Under the pieces are notes generated by a model. That model ran no database searches. It had not been told where the DNA came from and saw only the letters and a list, made by a program, of their open reading frames with translations. A DNA stretch of 64,000 bases from Acutalibacter muris (GTDB lineage Bacteria; Bacillota; Clostridia; Oscillospirales; Acutalibacteraceae), in assembly GCF_002201475.1 (NCBI RefSeq), contig NZ_CP021422.1, forward strand, positions 62,001-126,000. Reading direction: 5' to 3'. The position numbers and the translations under genes were made by a program. Shown here in pieces: positions 7,240 to 17,112 of this stretch (its first letter is position 1; every line of letters begins with the position of its first letter).

Positions 7240-10068
7240 TCATATTCCCAAAAGCGGCCTGAGATACTGCCCGGTATAGCTCCCCTCCACCAGGGCTACC
7301 TCTTCGGGAGTGCCCTGGGCCACTATGGTGCCGCCCCGGTTGCCCCCCTCGGGGCCCAGGTCGATGATGTGGTCGGCGGTCTTTATCAGGTCCAGGTTAT
7401 GCTCTATGACCACCACGGAGTTGCCCTTGTCCACCAGCTGCTGCAATACCTCGATGAGCTTGTGCACGTCCGCGATGTGCAGGCCGGTGGTGGGCTCGTC
7501 CAGGATGTAGATGGTCTTGCCCGTGGGCCGGCGGGAGAGCTCCGTGGCCAGCTTCACCCGCTGGGCCTCGCCGCCGGAGAGGGTGGTGGCGGGCTGGCCT
7601 ATCTTCACATAGCCCAGGCCCACGTCGAACAGGGTTTGGAGCTTGCGGTTCAGCTTCGGCAGGTCCCTGAAGAGGTCCAGGCCCTCCTCTACGGTCATCT
7701 CCAGCACGTCGTATATGCTCTTGCCTTTGTACTTCACCTCTAAGGTTTCCCGGTTGTACCTGTGGCCCTTGCACACCTCGCAGGGCACGTACACGTCCGG
7801 CAGAAAGTGCATCTCTATCCTTATGATGCCGTCCCCCTGGCAGGCCTCGCAGCGGCCCCCCTTTACGTTAAAGCTGAAGCGGCCCGGCCCAAAGCCCCGG
7901 AGCTTTGCCTCCTGGGTGCTGGCATAGAGGTCGCGGATGTCGTTAAACAGTCCCGTATAGGTGGCCGGGTTGGACCGAGGGGTGCGGCCGATAGGGGACT
8001 GGTCTATCTGTATCACCTTGTCCAGGTGCTCAAGGCCCCTTATCTCCTTATGGCTCCCCGCGAAGGTGTGGGCGCGGTTCAGCTCGGCCGCCAGCTTCTT
8101 ATAGAGTATCTCGTTTATCAGAGAGGATTTCCCAGAGCCGGACACGCCGGTAATACACACCAACTCACCTAAAGGGAGCTTTACGTCCACGTTCCGGAGA
8201 TTGTTCTGGCTGGCCCCCACTATCTCCAAAAACTTGCCGTTGCCCGAGCGGCGGGTCTCTGGTATCTCCACCTTTTTCTTGCCGCTCAGATACTGGCCTG
8301 TGATGGACTCCTTGCACTTCATGATGCCCTTTACCGGCCCGGAGTATATAACCTTCCCGCCATGCACTCCGGCCCCCGGGCCGATGTCCACGATATAGTC
8401 AGCCTCCCGCATGGTCTCCTCGTCGTGCTCCACCACTATCACCGTGTTGCCCAGGTCCCGAAGGTGCTTTAAGGTGCCCAAAAGCTTGCTGTTGTCCCGC
8501 TGGTGCAGGCCTATGCTGGGCTCGTCCAGAATATACAGTACGCCCATCAGGGACGAGCCTATCTGTGTGGCAAGGCGTATGCGCTGGCTCTCGCCGCCGG
8601 ACAGGGTCCCCGAGGACCGGGACAGGGTCAGGTATTCAAGGCCTACGCTCTGTAGAAAGCCCAGCCGGGACTTTATCTCCTTCACAATGGGCGCGGCGAT
8701 GAGCTTTTCCCGTTCTGTGAGCTCCAGGGCCCCCACAAACTCCAAAGCTTCTGTAACGGACTTGTCGCAGAAGTCCGCGATATTCACCCCGCCCACGGTG
8801 ACAGCCAGGCTCTCCGGGGACAGGCGCTTGCCGTGGCACTCGTCGCAGGGGACGGCGCTCATATAGGTCTCTATCTCGGCCTTTATCCAGTTGGAGGAGG
8901 TCTCCTTATAGCGGCGCTCCAGGTTGTTGATGACCCCCTCGAAGGCCGCCATATAGGAGCTGCCCTTGCCGTACTCGCCCATGCGGGTGAGCTTTATCTT
9001 CTCGCCTTTCGTGCCGTAGAGCAGCACGTCCACTATCTCGCTGGGCAGGTCGCCGATAGGAGTGTCCAGGGAGAACTTATAGTGCTCGGAAAGCCCCTGC
9101 ATATACATGGTGGCGATGGTGCTGCCCTCCATGGCCCAGCCGCTGGCCTTGAGCCCGCCCTTGCGTATGGAAAGCTTCTTGTCCGGGAGGATCAGAGCCG
9201 GGTCTATGCGCATGAACACCCCAAGGCCAGTGCACTTCTTGCAGGCTCCGAAGGGGTTGTTGAAGGAGAACCTCCGGGGGGTAAGCTCGTCCACGCTGAC
9301 CCCATGCTCCGGGCAGGCGTAGTTCTGGGAGAAGGTGATGTCCTCGCCGTCTATGACGTTCACTATCACCATGCCACCGGTGAGCCCCGAGGCCACCTCG
9401 AGGGAGTCCGCGAGGCGGGAGCGTATATCCTCCCGCACCACTAATCGGTCTACCACTATCTCAATGTTGTGCTTTTGGTTCTTGTTGAGCTGTATGGGCT
9501 CGCTAAGGTCGTATAACAGGCCGTCGACCCGGGCACGCACGAAGCCGCCGCGTCTTGCCGCGTCGAACTCCTTCACGTGCTCGCCCTTGCGCCCCCGGAC
9601 CACCGGGGCCAGCACCTGCAATCTGGTCTTCTCCGGCAGGGCCAGCACCTGGTCCACTATCTGGTCTATAGTCTGCTGCTTTATCTCCCGGCCGCAGACG
9701 GGGCAGTGGGGTATGCCTATCCTCGCGTACAAAAGCCGCAGGTAGTCGTATATCTCCGTCACCGTCCCAACGGTGGAGCGTGGGTTTTTGGAGGTGGTCT
9801 TCTGGTCGATGGAAATGGCCGGGGACAGGCCGTCTATCTTGTCCACGTCCGGCTTTTCCATCTGCCCCAAGAACATCCGGGCGTAAGAGGACAGGCTTTC
9901 AACGTACCGCCTCTGGCCCTCGGCATATATGGTGTCGAAGGCCAGTGACGACTTGCCCGAGCCGGAAAGGCCCGTCAGCACCACTAACTTGTCCCGGGGG
10001 ATGGTCACGTCTATGTTTTTAAGGTTGTGCTCCCGGGCCCCGCGGACTTCTATTTTGTCAAGGCTCAT
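7240..10068 (-). CDS. uvrA: Excinuclease ABC subunit A
   Basis: A 942-residue damage-recognition ATPase of nucleotide excision repair. Two ABC modules are visible: Walker [10 protein letters not shown] at residues 33-41 and GVSGSGKSS in the second half, each with its own LSGGE signature. Cys-rich zinc modules include CPVCGRE, CxxC pairs near the [11 protein letters not shown] segment, and CEACQGDGI. Length is normal for UvrA. It lies in the same co-directional run as uvrB, but three unrelated small genes separate them. The upstream NTF2-like gene overlaps its start by 4 bp. Confidence 0.97.
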   Translation of the reverse strand: MSLDKIEVRGAREHNLKNIDVTIPRDKLVVLTGLSGSGKSSLAFDTIYAEGQRRYVESLSSYARMFLGQMEKPDVDKIDGLSPAISIDQKTTSKNPRSTVGTVTEIYDYLRLLYARIGIPHCPVCGREIKQQTIDQIVDQVLALPEKTRLQVLAPVVRGRKGEHVKEFDAARRGGFVRARVDGLLYDLSEPIQLNKNQKHNIEIVVDRLVVREDIRSRLADSLEVASGLTGGMVIVNVIDGEDITFSQNYACPEHGVSVDELTPRRFSFNNPFGACKKCTGLGVFMRIDPALILPDKKLSIRKGGLKASGWAMEGSTIATMYMQGLSEHYKFSLDTPIGDLPSEIVDVLLYGTKGEKIKLTRMGEYGKGSSYMAAFEGVINNLERRYKETSSNWIKAEIETYMSAVPCDECHGKRLSPESLAVTVGGVNIADFCDKSVTEALEFVGALELTEREKLIAAPIVKEIKSRLGFLQSVGLEYLTLSRSSGTLSGGESQRIRLATQIGSSLMGVLYILDEPSIGLHQRDNSKLLGTLKHLRDLGNTVIVVEHDEETMREADYIVDIGPGAGVHGGKVIYSGPVKGIMKCKESITGQYLSGKKKVEIPETRRSGNGKFLEIVGASQNNLRNVDVKLPLGELVCITGVSGSGKSSLINEILYKKLAAELNRAHTFAGSHKEIRGLEHLDKVIQIDQSPIGRTPRSNPATYTGLFNDIRDLYASTQEAKLRGFGPGRFSFNVKGGRCEACQGDGIIRIEMHFLPDVYVPCEVCKGHRYNRETLEVKYKGKSIYDVLEMTVEEGLDLFRDLPKLNRKLQTLFDVGLGYVKIGQPATTLSGGEAQRVKLATELSRRPTGKTIYILDEPTTGLHIADVHKLIEVLQQLVDKGNSVVVIEHNLDLIKTADHIIDLGPEGGNRGGTIVAQGTPEEVALVEGSYTGQYLRPLLGI

Positions 10069-10463
10069 TTTATCTCATCCTTCCCATAAGGAAACTCATG
10101 CTCAGCTTTCGATTGGAACTCTTTTAAGAGGCATATCCTGCCGCTTTCGTCAAAATCAATGAGGGACACGCCGTCAAAGTCCGCCTCCCCGTCATAGTCA
10201 CAGCGGAAATACCACTCCGCCGCCGTCCGGCCCCCCTGGTGCAGGAAGCCCTTTATCCTCCACTCAAGCACCCGGCCCTTTTGGTGCCAGTCCTCAAACC
10301 ACCGTTTTACCTGCCCTATCCCCCGGTACTCCGGGCCGTAGCATTCGCTGTATATTATCCCCGGGGCGAAGATTTCCGGCAGCCTTTTCGGCGTGTTCTC
10401 CACCCAGCACTGGAAGTATTCTCTTATCAGCGCTTCCCTCTGTCCATATTTTTCCTGTTCCAT
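10065..10463 (-). CDS. NTF2-like/SnoaL-like domain protein
   Basis: A 132-residue soluble protein of the nuclear transport factor 2-like fold. The opening helix ([20 protein letters not shown]) followed by [17 protein letters not shown], the WFEDWHQKG segment and the C-terminal [16 protein letters not shown] fit the cone-shaped SnoaL family. Relatives include small-molecule isomerases, hydrolases and scaffold proteins, so the substrate cannot be named. Its 3' end overlaps the uvrA start by 4 bp, and the nitroreductase stop is 3 bp upstream of it, indicating one operon. Confidence 0.7.
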   Translation of the reverse strand: MEQEKYGQREALIREYFQCWVENTPKRLPEIFAPGIIYSECYGPEYRGIGQVKRWFEDWHQKGRVLEWRIKGFLHQGGRTAAEWYFRCDYDGEADFDGVSLIDFDESGRICLLKEFQSKAEHEFPYGKDEIK

Positions 10464-10466
10464 TGC

Positions 10467-11000
10467 CTATTCCCCTCCAAACCCGTTGAACCATGCCCGT
10501 TCCTCAAAAGCCTTCTTCTTCGGCCCCGCGCCCGGCTTACCGGCGGCCCTGCCCACCGGCAGGAAGCATACTATACGGTACTCCTCCGGCACGCCCAATA
10601 TTTCCGCCAGCTTCAGGTCTATCCTGTCCTCGTCCGTGATATGCCCCTCATACCAGCAGCTCTCATACCCCAGCGCCTTTATGGCCAGCAGCATATTCTC
10701 TATCGCCGCCGAGTAGTCCTGCACGCTGTAGCACCGGTCCCTATAGGCGATTATGTCCCGGGCAAGCACCAGTATGGCGGCGGGGGCCGTCTCCGCTATG
10801 GGCGGGTCGATAACGCCCTTAAGCCTTGAGAGCAGCTCCGGGTCGTCCACGGCTATAAGGCTGGTCGTCTGCTTATTGCACCCCGAGGGCGCGGCAAGGC
10901 CAGCCGCCATTATCCGGCAGAGGTCCTCCCGTGGGACAGGAGCGTTCTCATAGGGGCCCCGGTAGCTCCTCCTTGAAAGTATCAGTTCAAGTATGTCCAT
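10467..11000 (-). CDS. Nitroreductase family protein
   Basis: A 177-residue FMN-dependent NAD(P)H oxidoreductase of the nitroreductase superfamily. The FMN phosphate-binding segment SRRSYRGPYENAPV is at the N-terminus, SGCNKQTTSLI is typical, and the helix SVQDYSAAIENMLLAIKALGYESCWYEG is the conserved core. The start at 11000 is chosen because ATAAGGAGATAAGC precedes it; a longer frame adds 24 unrelated residues. The physiological electron acceptor is unknown. It lies between a GrpB-fusion gene and an NTF2-like gene in the uvr run. Confidence 0.85.
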   Translation of the reverse strand: MDILELILSRRSYRGPYENAPVPREDLCRIMAAGLAAPSGCNKQTTSLIAVDDPELLSRLKGVIDPPIAETAPAAILVLARDIIAYRDRCYSVQDYSAAIENMLLAIKALGYESCWYEGHITDEDRIDLKLAEILGVPEEYRIVCFLPVGRAAGKPGAGPKKKAFEERAWFNGFGGE

Positions 11001-11010
11001 GCTTATCTCC

Positions 11011-12051
11011 TTATATTTTATTTTGGCCGATATCCGCGAGCCTGAGACCTGCGAGCCTCCCCAGCAGCTCAAGCTCCTGTGGGCCGGGATTTACGAACCG
11101 CAAAGCGGTGCGGCACACGTCCTCAAACTCCCTGCCGCAGATCATTCTATCAGTACCCCCATGACATGACCCACAGCCCTCGCAGATATTCACATGCTCC
11201 CGGCAAAGCTCCTTCTCCCGGTCATCCAGCGGCACGTCCTCAAACCATGGAGAGCCGCTGTCGTCCGTCCAGACCGTCAGCGGGGCGAATCTGGCCTCGG
11301 CCCCTGCACCGTTTATGAGCAGATAGAATACCGGCTCATTGAGGTACGATATCCTCCAGTAGTATTGCCCGGCCCAATAGCCGCCGCACCTCTCAAAGGC
11401 CGTCCCTTCCGCGCGCAGATAAGCCAGGAGCTTCAGCACACTCTCCTGAGTATCAGCCGGAAGTGTCTCGCGGATAAGGGTTTCCGAGGAAATATACCGC
11501 CCGAGAAATTCCTTCTTCGCCCGCGCTGTATGCTCCGCGACAAAATCCCCCTTCTGCCGGGTGTACCCGTCCCGGTCGTGCTCATACTCCCTCCAGAGCC
11601 CCAGCTTTAAATGCTCATACTCCTTCGCTATGTCCGGGTGCGCGTTGAGGTAGTCCCTAAAGTACAGCTCGTCGTGGTCGCCAATAAGCCTGAGGTGCAG
11701 GTGGAACACCCTCTCCGCAAAGCCGTCGGGGGTGTAGCCCTTGTTGAAGTCCGCCCTGTTTTCGCCCCGGGACATGCAGATATATCCCGCCGCTTTCAGC
11801 GCTTCGCCGGCAGTATTCAGCGCCCCCATGTCCGGGGCCTCTATCAAGATATCTACGATGGGCTTGGCCCATATGCCCTTTATGGCCGTACTGCCCACAT
11901 GGTGCAGCTCATGGCCGGGCGGGAGTATTCCGCGAAGTATCCCCGCCTCCTCCTCATACCACTCTGCCCAGCAGTCCTGATGTTCCGTAAGGAATATGGG
12001 GAACAGTTCCCAGAGCTCCTCAATGGTCATTTCACTTAACTTTTTGCCCAT
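11011..12051 (-). CDS. GrpB/UPF0157 nucleotidyltransferase-fold protein with Cys-rich C-terminal domain
   Basis: Residues ~15-180 are a GrpB (UPF0157) domain, a nucleotidyltransferase-like fold, recognised from HHVGSTAIKGIWAKPIVDIL, the FHLHLRL segment and FRDYLNAHPDIAKEYEHLK. Residues ~190-346 form a second domain not part of usual ~175-residue GrpB proteins. It contains CEGCGSCHGGTDRMICGREF, with four cysteines and a histidine that could bind a metal, then a C-terminal helix. I do not recognise that domain. The gene begins behind GGAGAACAG and ends 10 bp before the nitroreductase start. Confidence 0.75.
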   Translation of the reverse strand: MGKKLSEMTIEELWELFPIFLTEHQDCWAEWYEEEAGILRGILPPGHELHHVGSTAIKGIWAKPIVDILIEAPDMGALNTAGEALKAAGYICMSRGENRADFNKGYTPDGFAERVFHLHLRLIGDHDELYFRDYLNAHPDIAKEYEHLKLGLWREYEHDRDGYTRQKGDFVAEHTARAKKEFLGRYISSETLIRETLPADTQESVLKLLAYLRAEGTAFERCGGYWAGQYYWRISYLNEPVFYLLINGAGAEARFAPLTVWTDDSGSPWFEDVPLDDREKELCREHVNICEGCGSCHGGTDRMICGREFEDVCRTALRFVNPGPQELELLGRLAGLRLADIGQNKI

Positions 12052-12069
12052 TATCTGTTCTCCTTATGC

Positions 12070-12264
12070 TCAAAGATACTTTCTGCACCGCCATTCCAGC
12101 TCCCCGGTGCGCAGCCACTCTCTCAGAGTTGCAAGCCCCTCCTCATTACGCGGGCAAGGCAGCCACAGGTGCAGATAGGGTGAACCAGCGCTCCAGGCTT
12201 TTGTCCTCCCACAGCCACTGCCCGGATACAGTCTCGTGCTCCACACGGCTTCTCCCTTTGTCAT
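12070..12264 (-). CDS. Small ORF after uvrB, possibly a decayed gene
   Basis: A 64-codon frame opens at an ATG overlapping the uvrB stop (ATGA) with a purine-rich RBS, so translation by coupling is plausible. Its first half looks un-protein-like ([12 protein letters not shown]), whereas another frame over the same bases reads [19 protein letters not shown], and the second half ([20 protein letters not shown]) looks natural. This is what a single-base frameshift in a small real gene would give. I do not recognise either version. Confidence 0.35.
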   Translation of the reverse strand: MTKGEAVWSTRLYPGSGCGRTKAWSAGSPYLHLWLPCPRNEEGLATLREWLRTGELEWRCRKYL

Positions 12265-14258
12265 TGTCCCCTTCTCCTTCTGGGCACCGGCGCGTGTCCC
12301 GCGCCCTGTCCTTCAAGCTCCTTTATCTTGTCCCTGAGATACGCCGCGTGCTCGAACTCCAAGAGCTTCGCCGCCGCCTTCATCTCCTTCTTGTACTTCT
12401 CTATGAGCTCCTGGCGCTCGGCGGGAGTGTAGTGCTTCTTTTTCTTCTTGCCGTCCTCCTTATGGGTGGAGATCTCAAGTATCTCCGCCACGTCCTTTGT
12501 AATGGTCTTGGGCACGATGCCGTGGTCCAGGTTATACTTTTCCTGTATGGCCCGCCTACGCTCGGTCTCGGTTATGGCGTATTCCATAGAGGGGGTGACC
12601 TGGTCGGCGTACATTATCACCTGGCCCTCGGCATTCCGGGCGGCGCGGCCGATGGTCTGGATAAGGCTGCGGCCGCTTCTCAGAAAGCCCTCCTTGTCGG
12701 CGTCCAGTATGGCGACAAGGGTGACCTCCGGCAGGTCCAGGCCCTCCCTCAGAAGGTTAATGCCCACCAGCACGTCGAACTCGCCCAGGCGAAGGTCGCG
12801 TATTATCTCCATGCGCTCCACGGTGTCTATATCGTGGTGCATATATCTCACCTTTATGCCGTAATTCTCAAGATAAGTTGTAAGGTCCTCGGCCATCTTC
12901 TTTGTGAGGGTGGTCACAAGCACCCGCTCGTGCTTCTCCACCCGCAGGTTTATCTCCGAGATAAGGTCGTCTATCTGGCCGTCCGTGGGCTTCACCGTCA
13001 CCTTGGGGTCCAGAAGCCCCGTGGGCCTTATGACCTGCTCCACCACCTGGGCGGATTTGTCCAGTTCCAGGTCACCGGGAGTGGCGCTGACGAAGATGGC
13101 CTGGTTTATGTGGGAGTAGAACTCGTCGAAGTTCAGGGGCCTGTTGTCATAGGCCGAGGGCAGCCGGAAACCATAGTCCACCAGCATCTGCTTGCGGGCC
13201 CGGTCCCCGCCGTACATACCCCGCACCTGGGGCAGGGTCACGTGGCTCTCGTCCACAAAGAGCAGGTAGTCCTCGGGGAAGTAGTCCAGAAGGGTGAAGG
13301 GCGCGCTGCCCGGCTCGCGGCCCGAGAGCACCCGGGAGTAGTTCTCTATCCCCTTGCAGAACCCTATCTCAGAGAGCATCTCTATGTCGTGTCTTGTGCG
13401 CTGCTCGATGCGCTGGGCCTCTATCAGCTTGCCCTCGCTCTTGAAGCGGGCCGCCTGTTTCTCCATCTCGTCATAGATATTAGCTATAGCTGTCTCCATC
13501 TTTGTGCCCGGCACGATATAGTGGGAGGCCGGGTATATGCCTATATGCTTCAGTTCCCCGGTGACCTCGCCGGTAAGGGGTATGAACTCCCTTATTCGTT
13601 CTATCTCGTCCCCGAAGAACTCCACCCGCACGGCCTTCTCGCTGGACTCGGCGGGGAAGATCTCCACCACGTCCCCGCGGACCCGGAACTTGTTGCGGAT
13701 AAAGTTCACATCATTGCGCTCATACTGGAGTTCCACAAGCTTTCTTAATAGGTCGTCCCGGTTCTTCTCCATCCCAGGGCGCAGGGATATCACCATGGTC
13801 CTGTAATCTATTGGGTCCCCAAGGCTGTATATGCAGCTGACCGAGGCCACGATTATCACGTCCCGGCGCTCGGAGAGGGCGCAGGTGGCGCTGTGGCGCA
13901 GCTTGTCTATCTCGTCGTTTATGGCGCTGTCCTTCTCTATATAGGTGTCCGTCTGCACGATATACGCCTCGGGCTGGTAGTAGTCATAGTAGGACACAAA
14001 GTATTCCACCGCGTTCTCCGGGAAAAACTCCCGGAACTCCGAGCAGAGCTGGGCGGCCAGGGTCTTGTTATGGGCCAGTATCAAAGTGGGGCGGTTGAGC
14101 CTTGCTATGACGTTTGCCATTGTAAAGGTCTTGCCCGAGCCGGTGACGCCCAAAAGAGTCTGCTCCTTTATTCCTGAGCTTACCCCCTTTACCAGCCGAT
14201 CTATGGCCTCCGGCTGGTCGCCTGTGGGCTGAAATTTTGATGAAAGCTTAAAATCCAT
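12261..14258 (-). CDS. uvrB: Excinuclease ABC subunit B
   Basis: A 665-residue helicase-like subunit that loads onto damaged DNA from UvrA and recruits UvrC. Walker A GVTGSGKT is at residues 37-44, the beta-hairpin [11 protein letters not shown] follows, helicase motifs DESHVTLPQ and QTIGRAARN are present, and a UVR coiled-coil ([18 protein letters not shown]) closes the protein. Length is normal. It lies 15 bp downstream of the RadC-like gene, whose promoter carries a LexA-box-like palindrome, so SOS control of uvrB is likely. Confidence 0.97.
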   Translation of the reverse strand: MDFKLSSKFQPTGDQPEAIDRLVKGVSSGIKEQTLLGVTGSGKTFTMANVIARLNRPTLILAHNKTLAAQLCSEFREFFPENAVEYFVSYYDYYQPEAYIVQTDTYIEKDSAINDEIDKLRHSATCALSERRDVIIVASVSCIYSLGDPIDYRTMVISLRPGMEKNRDDLLRKLVELQYERNDVNFIRNKFRVRGDVVEIFPAESSEKAVRVEFFGDEIERIREFIPLTGEVTGELKHIGIYPASHYIVPGTKMETAIANIYDEMEKQAARFKSEGKLIEAQRIEQRTRHDIEMLSEIGFCKGIENYSRVLSGREPGSAPFTLLDYFPEDYLLFVDESHVTLPQVRGMYGGDRARKQMLVDYGFRLPSAYDNRPLNFDEFYSHINQAIFVSATPGDLELDKSAQVVEQVIRPTGLLDPKVTVKPTDGQIDDLISEINLRVEKHERVLVTTLTKKMAEDLTTYLENYGIKVRYMHHDIDTVERMEIIRDLRLGEFDVLVGINLLREGLDLPEVTLVAILDADKEGFLRSGRSLIQTIGRAARNAEGQVIMYADQVTPSMEYAITETERRRAIQEKYNLDHGIVPKTITKDVAEILEISTHKEDGKKKKKHYTPAERQELIEKYKKEMKAAAKLLEFEHAAYLRDKIKELEGQGAGHAPVPRRRRGQ

Positions 14259-14273
14259 TGCGTGTCCCTCCCT

Positions 14274-15011
14274 CTACTCTAAGCCGGCCAGGCCGGTCTT
14301 CTCCAACTGGTCCGCCAGCTCTATGGTCCCGGCCAGCTCCATGCGCCGTTCCACCAAGCTGTCCTCTGACATAGTGCGGAGCAGGCCGCTTTCGAAAAAT
14401 GAGAACTGGTCCCGTTCTGTCAGTATGATGTGGTCCCTTAGCCGGACCTGTATGCACCCAAGGGCCAGCTCCAGTTGTTTGGTAGTCAGTATATCCTGCT
14501 TGGAGGGCTGCACGCTTCCGCTGATGTGGTTGTGCGCCAGCAGAAAGCTGTCCGCGTCGTAGTCTATGCACAGCCGCACCAGCCTTCGCACATAAAGGGG
14601 CACAGCGCTGACAGCGCCCTCGCAGACGATTCCCTTGTATATGGCCCGCTTGCCGCTGTCCAGCAGGAGGACCCCTACGGCCTCCGTGCGGCGGCCAAGA
14701 TACATGGGCAGGAACAGCTCCACCGCCGTCTGCTTGTCCGCCACTCTTTTAACGTCGTCTGTCTGTTCCTCAAGGCGGGCCCTGGCCAGCTCCAGCGTAA
14801 GGCGGAGATAACGGGCGGCGTTCTCGCCGGCGGCCGCAGCCAGCTCCCCTTCGGGCGCAGAGGCGATGTTTCCGAGACTTCCCCAGGTCCTCCACATGGA
14901 CTGGGCGGCTTTTTCGGCCTGCTCCGGGGGCATAAGGTATTCCAGGGCCGCACGGAGAAGCTGCCTGCGGCGGACCTCATCTGGGCTGGGCTTTTTCTTT
15001 TTTGAAGCCAT
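14274..15011 (-). CDS. RadC-like JAB/MPN domain protein
   Basis: A 245-residue protein with an N-terminal helical region and a C-terminal JAB1/MPN-type metalloprotease-like domain of the RadC family. The JAMM residues are E110, H160, H162 and D173 in HNHISGSVQPSKQD; the usual HNHPSG carries Ile in place of Pro here. RadC proteins were once linked to repair, but their biochemical role is unsettled. The gene heads the uvrB run and is the first gene after the SOS-type promoter, so it is probably DNA-damage induced. Confidence 0.85.
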   Translation of the reverse strand: MASKKKKPSPDEVRRRQLLRAALEYLMPPEQAEKAAQSMWRTWGSLGNIASAPEGELAAAAGENAARYLRLTLELARARLEEQTDDVKRVADKQTAVELFLPMYLGRRTEAVGVLLLDSGKRAIYKGIVCEGAVSAVPLYVRRLVRLCIDYDADSFLLAHNHISGSVQPSKQDILTTKQLELALGCIQVRLRDHIILTERDQFSFFESGLLRTMSEDSLVERRMELAGTIELADQLEKTGLAGLE

Positions 15012-15040
15012 TAGAATAGGTCTCCTCTCGTAGTCTCTCT

Positions 15041-15069
15041 ATCATAACAAACATATGTTTCTTTGTCAA
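15041..15069 (-). promoter_or_regulatory. Promoter of radC-like/uvrB run with embedded LexA-box-like palindrome
   Basis: On the minus strand TTGACA (15069-15064) and TATGAT (15046-15041) are 17 bp apart. The perfect palindrome AAACATATGTTT (15049-15060) fills most of the spacer. It differs from the Bacillus-type SOS box GAAC-N4-GTTC only at the two outer bases, and AAACGAATGTTT occurs at the lexA promoter in this window. Confidence 0.7.
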
Positions 15070-15122
15070 GTGCCGAAGCATATTACAGACTAAATTATAA
15101 ACTGAATAAGCGGCTAAAAGCA

Positions 15123-15152
15123 ACCGATATTTTCACCATGAAAAATATCGGT
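15123..15152. repeat. Inverted repeat upstream of the SLH/transpeptidase gene
   Basis: Arms ACCGATATTTT (15123-15133) and AAAATATCGGT (15142-15152) are perfect 11-bp complements around 8 bases. It lies between two divergent genes, with no T-run on the plus side beyond TAAAAATTG; it could be an operator or a transcription-blocking hairpin. Confidence 0.5.
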
Positions 15153-15194
15153 AAAAATTGCATTCTACATCTTTATTTTTCCTGGGACCTATAG

Positions 15195-15200
15195 TATAAT
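15195..15200 (+). promoter_or_regulatory. Candidate -10 element for the SLH/L,D-transpeptidase gene
   Basis: TATAAT lies 40 bp before the ATG. No good -35 hexamer is found 16-18 bp upstream (TTTATT is the closest), so the promoter may need an activator. Confidence 0.4.
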
Positions 15201-15239
15201 GATCCATACCATGCACCATATATAAAAGGAGTTGTACCT

Positions 15240-17063
15240 ATGAAAACCTCTGGCCCTCTCAAGAATATCCGGCGCGCGCTGGCCCTTCTGCTGTGCTGCC
15301 TGCTGATCACCGGCTGCCTTGGCCTGTCCGCTGCCGCCGATGTCGGCGAGGCCCCCGCTGAAACGGCGGAGGAAGGCGGACTGGATAACTTTGCCGAGGA
15401 TACCGGCGCTGTGGATACTGACGGCGCGGCCCTTGACGCCGGTTCCTCCACTGATGATGCTGATGAGCCGCCGGAGTGCGGCAATGTTTCGGTGATCTTT
15501 GACTTCGGCGATTTCGGCACGGTGACCCAAATCGCGGTCCCCGGCATGAAGCCCGAGAGCGTCCCGGATATCCCGGAGGAATATTCCTGGCAGGGCTATG
15601 TTGTCACCGGCTGGCTCAATGAGGCCGGAGAATTTGTTGACCCGATGGAGACAGACATTAACGGCGACACCGTGTATAAGGCCCAGCTCCAGCGCAGCGT
15701 CAGCGCCCTGATGAACACCGACGAGCATAAGGCGTATATCCACGGTATCACCGACGAGATATTCAACATACAAGGAAACCTGACCAGGGCCGAGGCCGCC
15801 ACCCTGTTCAGCAACCTGCTGCGCCAAAAGGATTTCGACTATTCGGCGGACTTTACGGACGTTAAACCCACCGAATGGTTTGCGGAGTCCGTGGGGAGGG
15901 TGAACGCGTTAGGAATTGCCAGCGGCCGGGAGGACGGCAAATTCTCCCCCAGGGAGAATATTACCAGGGCCGAGTTTGTGAAAATGGCTGCCGCCTGTGA
16001 CAGCCTTGTGGAGGCCGAATGTCCCTTTGCCGACGTGTCGGAAACCCACTGGGCCAGAGCGTATATTGCCTCTGCCTATGCCAAGGGTTGGATCAAGGGC
16101 GACGCTGGCGGCAAGTTCCGCCCATACGATAAGATTTCCCGGGCAGAGGCCGTTATTATCCTAAATAATATGCTGGGCCGCCAGCCTGACGGGGACATAG
16201 AGAACAAGCCCGGGACCCGGAGCTTCTGCGACGTGTTCCCGGAGCACTGGGCCTATGGAAATATCATAGAAGCGGCCACCGACCATGAATTTACCGCCAC
16301 CGAGGAGGGCGGCGAGCAGTGGACGGACTATACCCGATATGAGGCCACGAAGAAGCGCGGCTGGATAAGCGGCGGCGGCAAGCGCTACTATATCGGCTCC
16401 AACGGCATGGCACTGCGTGGCGCACAGACCATCGGCGGTGTGAAGTATTGGTTTGACAGGACCGGGGCCGGGGCCACGGGCTTCTTCACCGAGGGGAAAT
16501 GGAAGCGATACTATAAAAACGGCGAGCTGGTGGAGGATATATCGAATCTGGGCGTGGTAAAGGGTCCGTACTATATAAAGGTATATAAGCCCGCCAACTA
16601 TCTGATAATATTCGCAAAGGAGGACTCCGGGAAATATAACATCCCCGTGCGCTCCATGCTGGTTTCCTGCGGAAACCCCACACCCACCGGCGACTACTAT
16701 ACCCCCGCCCGCTACCGCTGGCTGGAAATGGTGGGCGGCAGCTGGGCCCAGTGGTGCACACAGATATACGACAGCTATCTGTTCCACTCGGTGCCAAACG
16801 ATCTGAGGAACAACTATACCATGTGGTCCGGCGAGTACAATAACCTGGGAACTACCCGGTCGCTGGGGTGCATACGCTTGAACTGTGAGGACGCAAAGTG
16901 GATATACGATAACTGCGCCCTGGGCACCCATGTGTTTATCTCTGCCACAGAGACCTCCGGGCCCCTGAAGAAGCCCGCCGGGCTGAAGATACCCTCCTGG
17001 CATACCTGGGATCCCACGGACCCCACGGCTAAGTATATGTGCGAGCGGCGCGGCTGCCACTGA
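15240..17063 (+). CDS. Secreted S-layer-homology protein with L,D-transpeptidase (YkuD) domain
   Basis: A 607-residue exported cell-wall enzyme. A basic N-terminus and hydrophobic stretch (RRALALLLCCLLITGCLG, residues 11-28) form a signal peptide, possibly a lipoprotein type with TGC. An acidic linker and a small beta domain follow, then three SLH-type repeats over roughly residues 160-350 for wall anchoring. Next come short glycan-binding-like repeats (KRYYIGSNGMALRG, VKYWFDRTGAGATG). The C-terminal YkuD domain has H516 and the catalytic motif SLGCIRL with C544. It probably makes 3-3 peptidoglycan cross-links or attaches proteins to the wall. It is monocistronic, ending at a 13-bp-stem terminator. 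Confidence 0.88.
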   Translation: MKTSGPLKNIRRALALLLCCLLITGCLGLSAAADVGEAPAETAEEGGLDNFAEDTGAVDTDGAALDAGSSTDDADEPPECGNVSVIFDFGDFGTVTQIAVPGMKPESVPDIPEEYSWQGYVVTGWLNEAGEFVDPMETDINGDTVYKAQLQRSVSALMNTDEHKAYIHGITDEIFNIQGNLTRAEAATLFSNLLRQKDFDYSADFTDVKPTEWFAESVGRVNALGIASGREDGKFSPRENITRAEFVKMAAACDSLVEAECPFADVSETHWARAYIASAYAKGWIKGDAGGKFRPYDKISRAEAVIILNNMLGRQPDGDIENKPGTRSFCDVFPEHWAYGNIIEAATDHEFTATEEGGEQWTDYTRYEATKKRGWISGGGKRYYIGSNGMALRGAQTIGGVKYWFDRTGAGATGFFTEGKWKRYYKNGELVEDISNLGVVKGPYYIKVYKPANYLIIFAKEDSGKYNIPVRSMLVSCGNPTPTGDYYTPARYRWLEMVGGSWAQWCTQIYDSYLFHSVPNDLRNNYTMWSGEYNNLGTTRSLGCIRLNCEDAKWIYDNCALGTHVFISATETSGPLKKPAGLKIPSWHTWDPTDPTAKYMCERRGCH

Positions 17064-17080
17064 GAGAAATATATGTAAAA

Positions 17081-17110
17081 GGAAAAGCTCCCCATATGGG
17101 GAGCTTTTCC
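17081..17110. terminator. Bidirectional terminator between convergent genes
   Basis: GGAAAAGCTCCCC (17081-17093) pairs perfectly with GGGGAGCTTTTCC (17098-17110) around ATAT. A- and T-rich flanks serve both the transpeptidase gene (+) and the AAC(3)-like gene (-). Confidence 0.85.
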
Positions 17111-17112
17111 TG

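Noticed and set aside
12066..13748. Long open frame (about 560 codons) on the plus strand
   Set aside because: It is antisense to uvrB, whose motifs are complete; the frame is open because of high GC and strong codon bias. It has no RBS and no protein-like motif.
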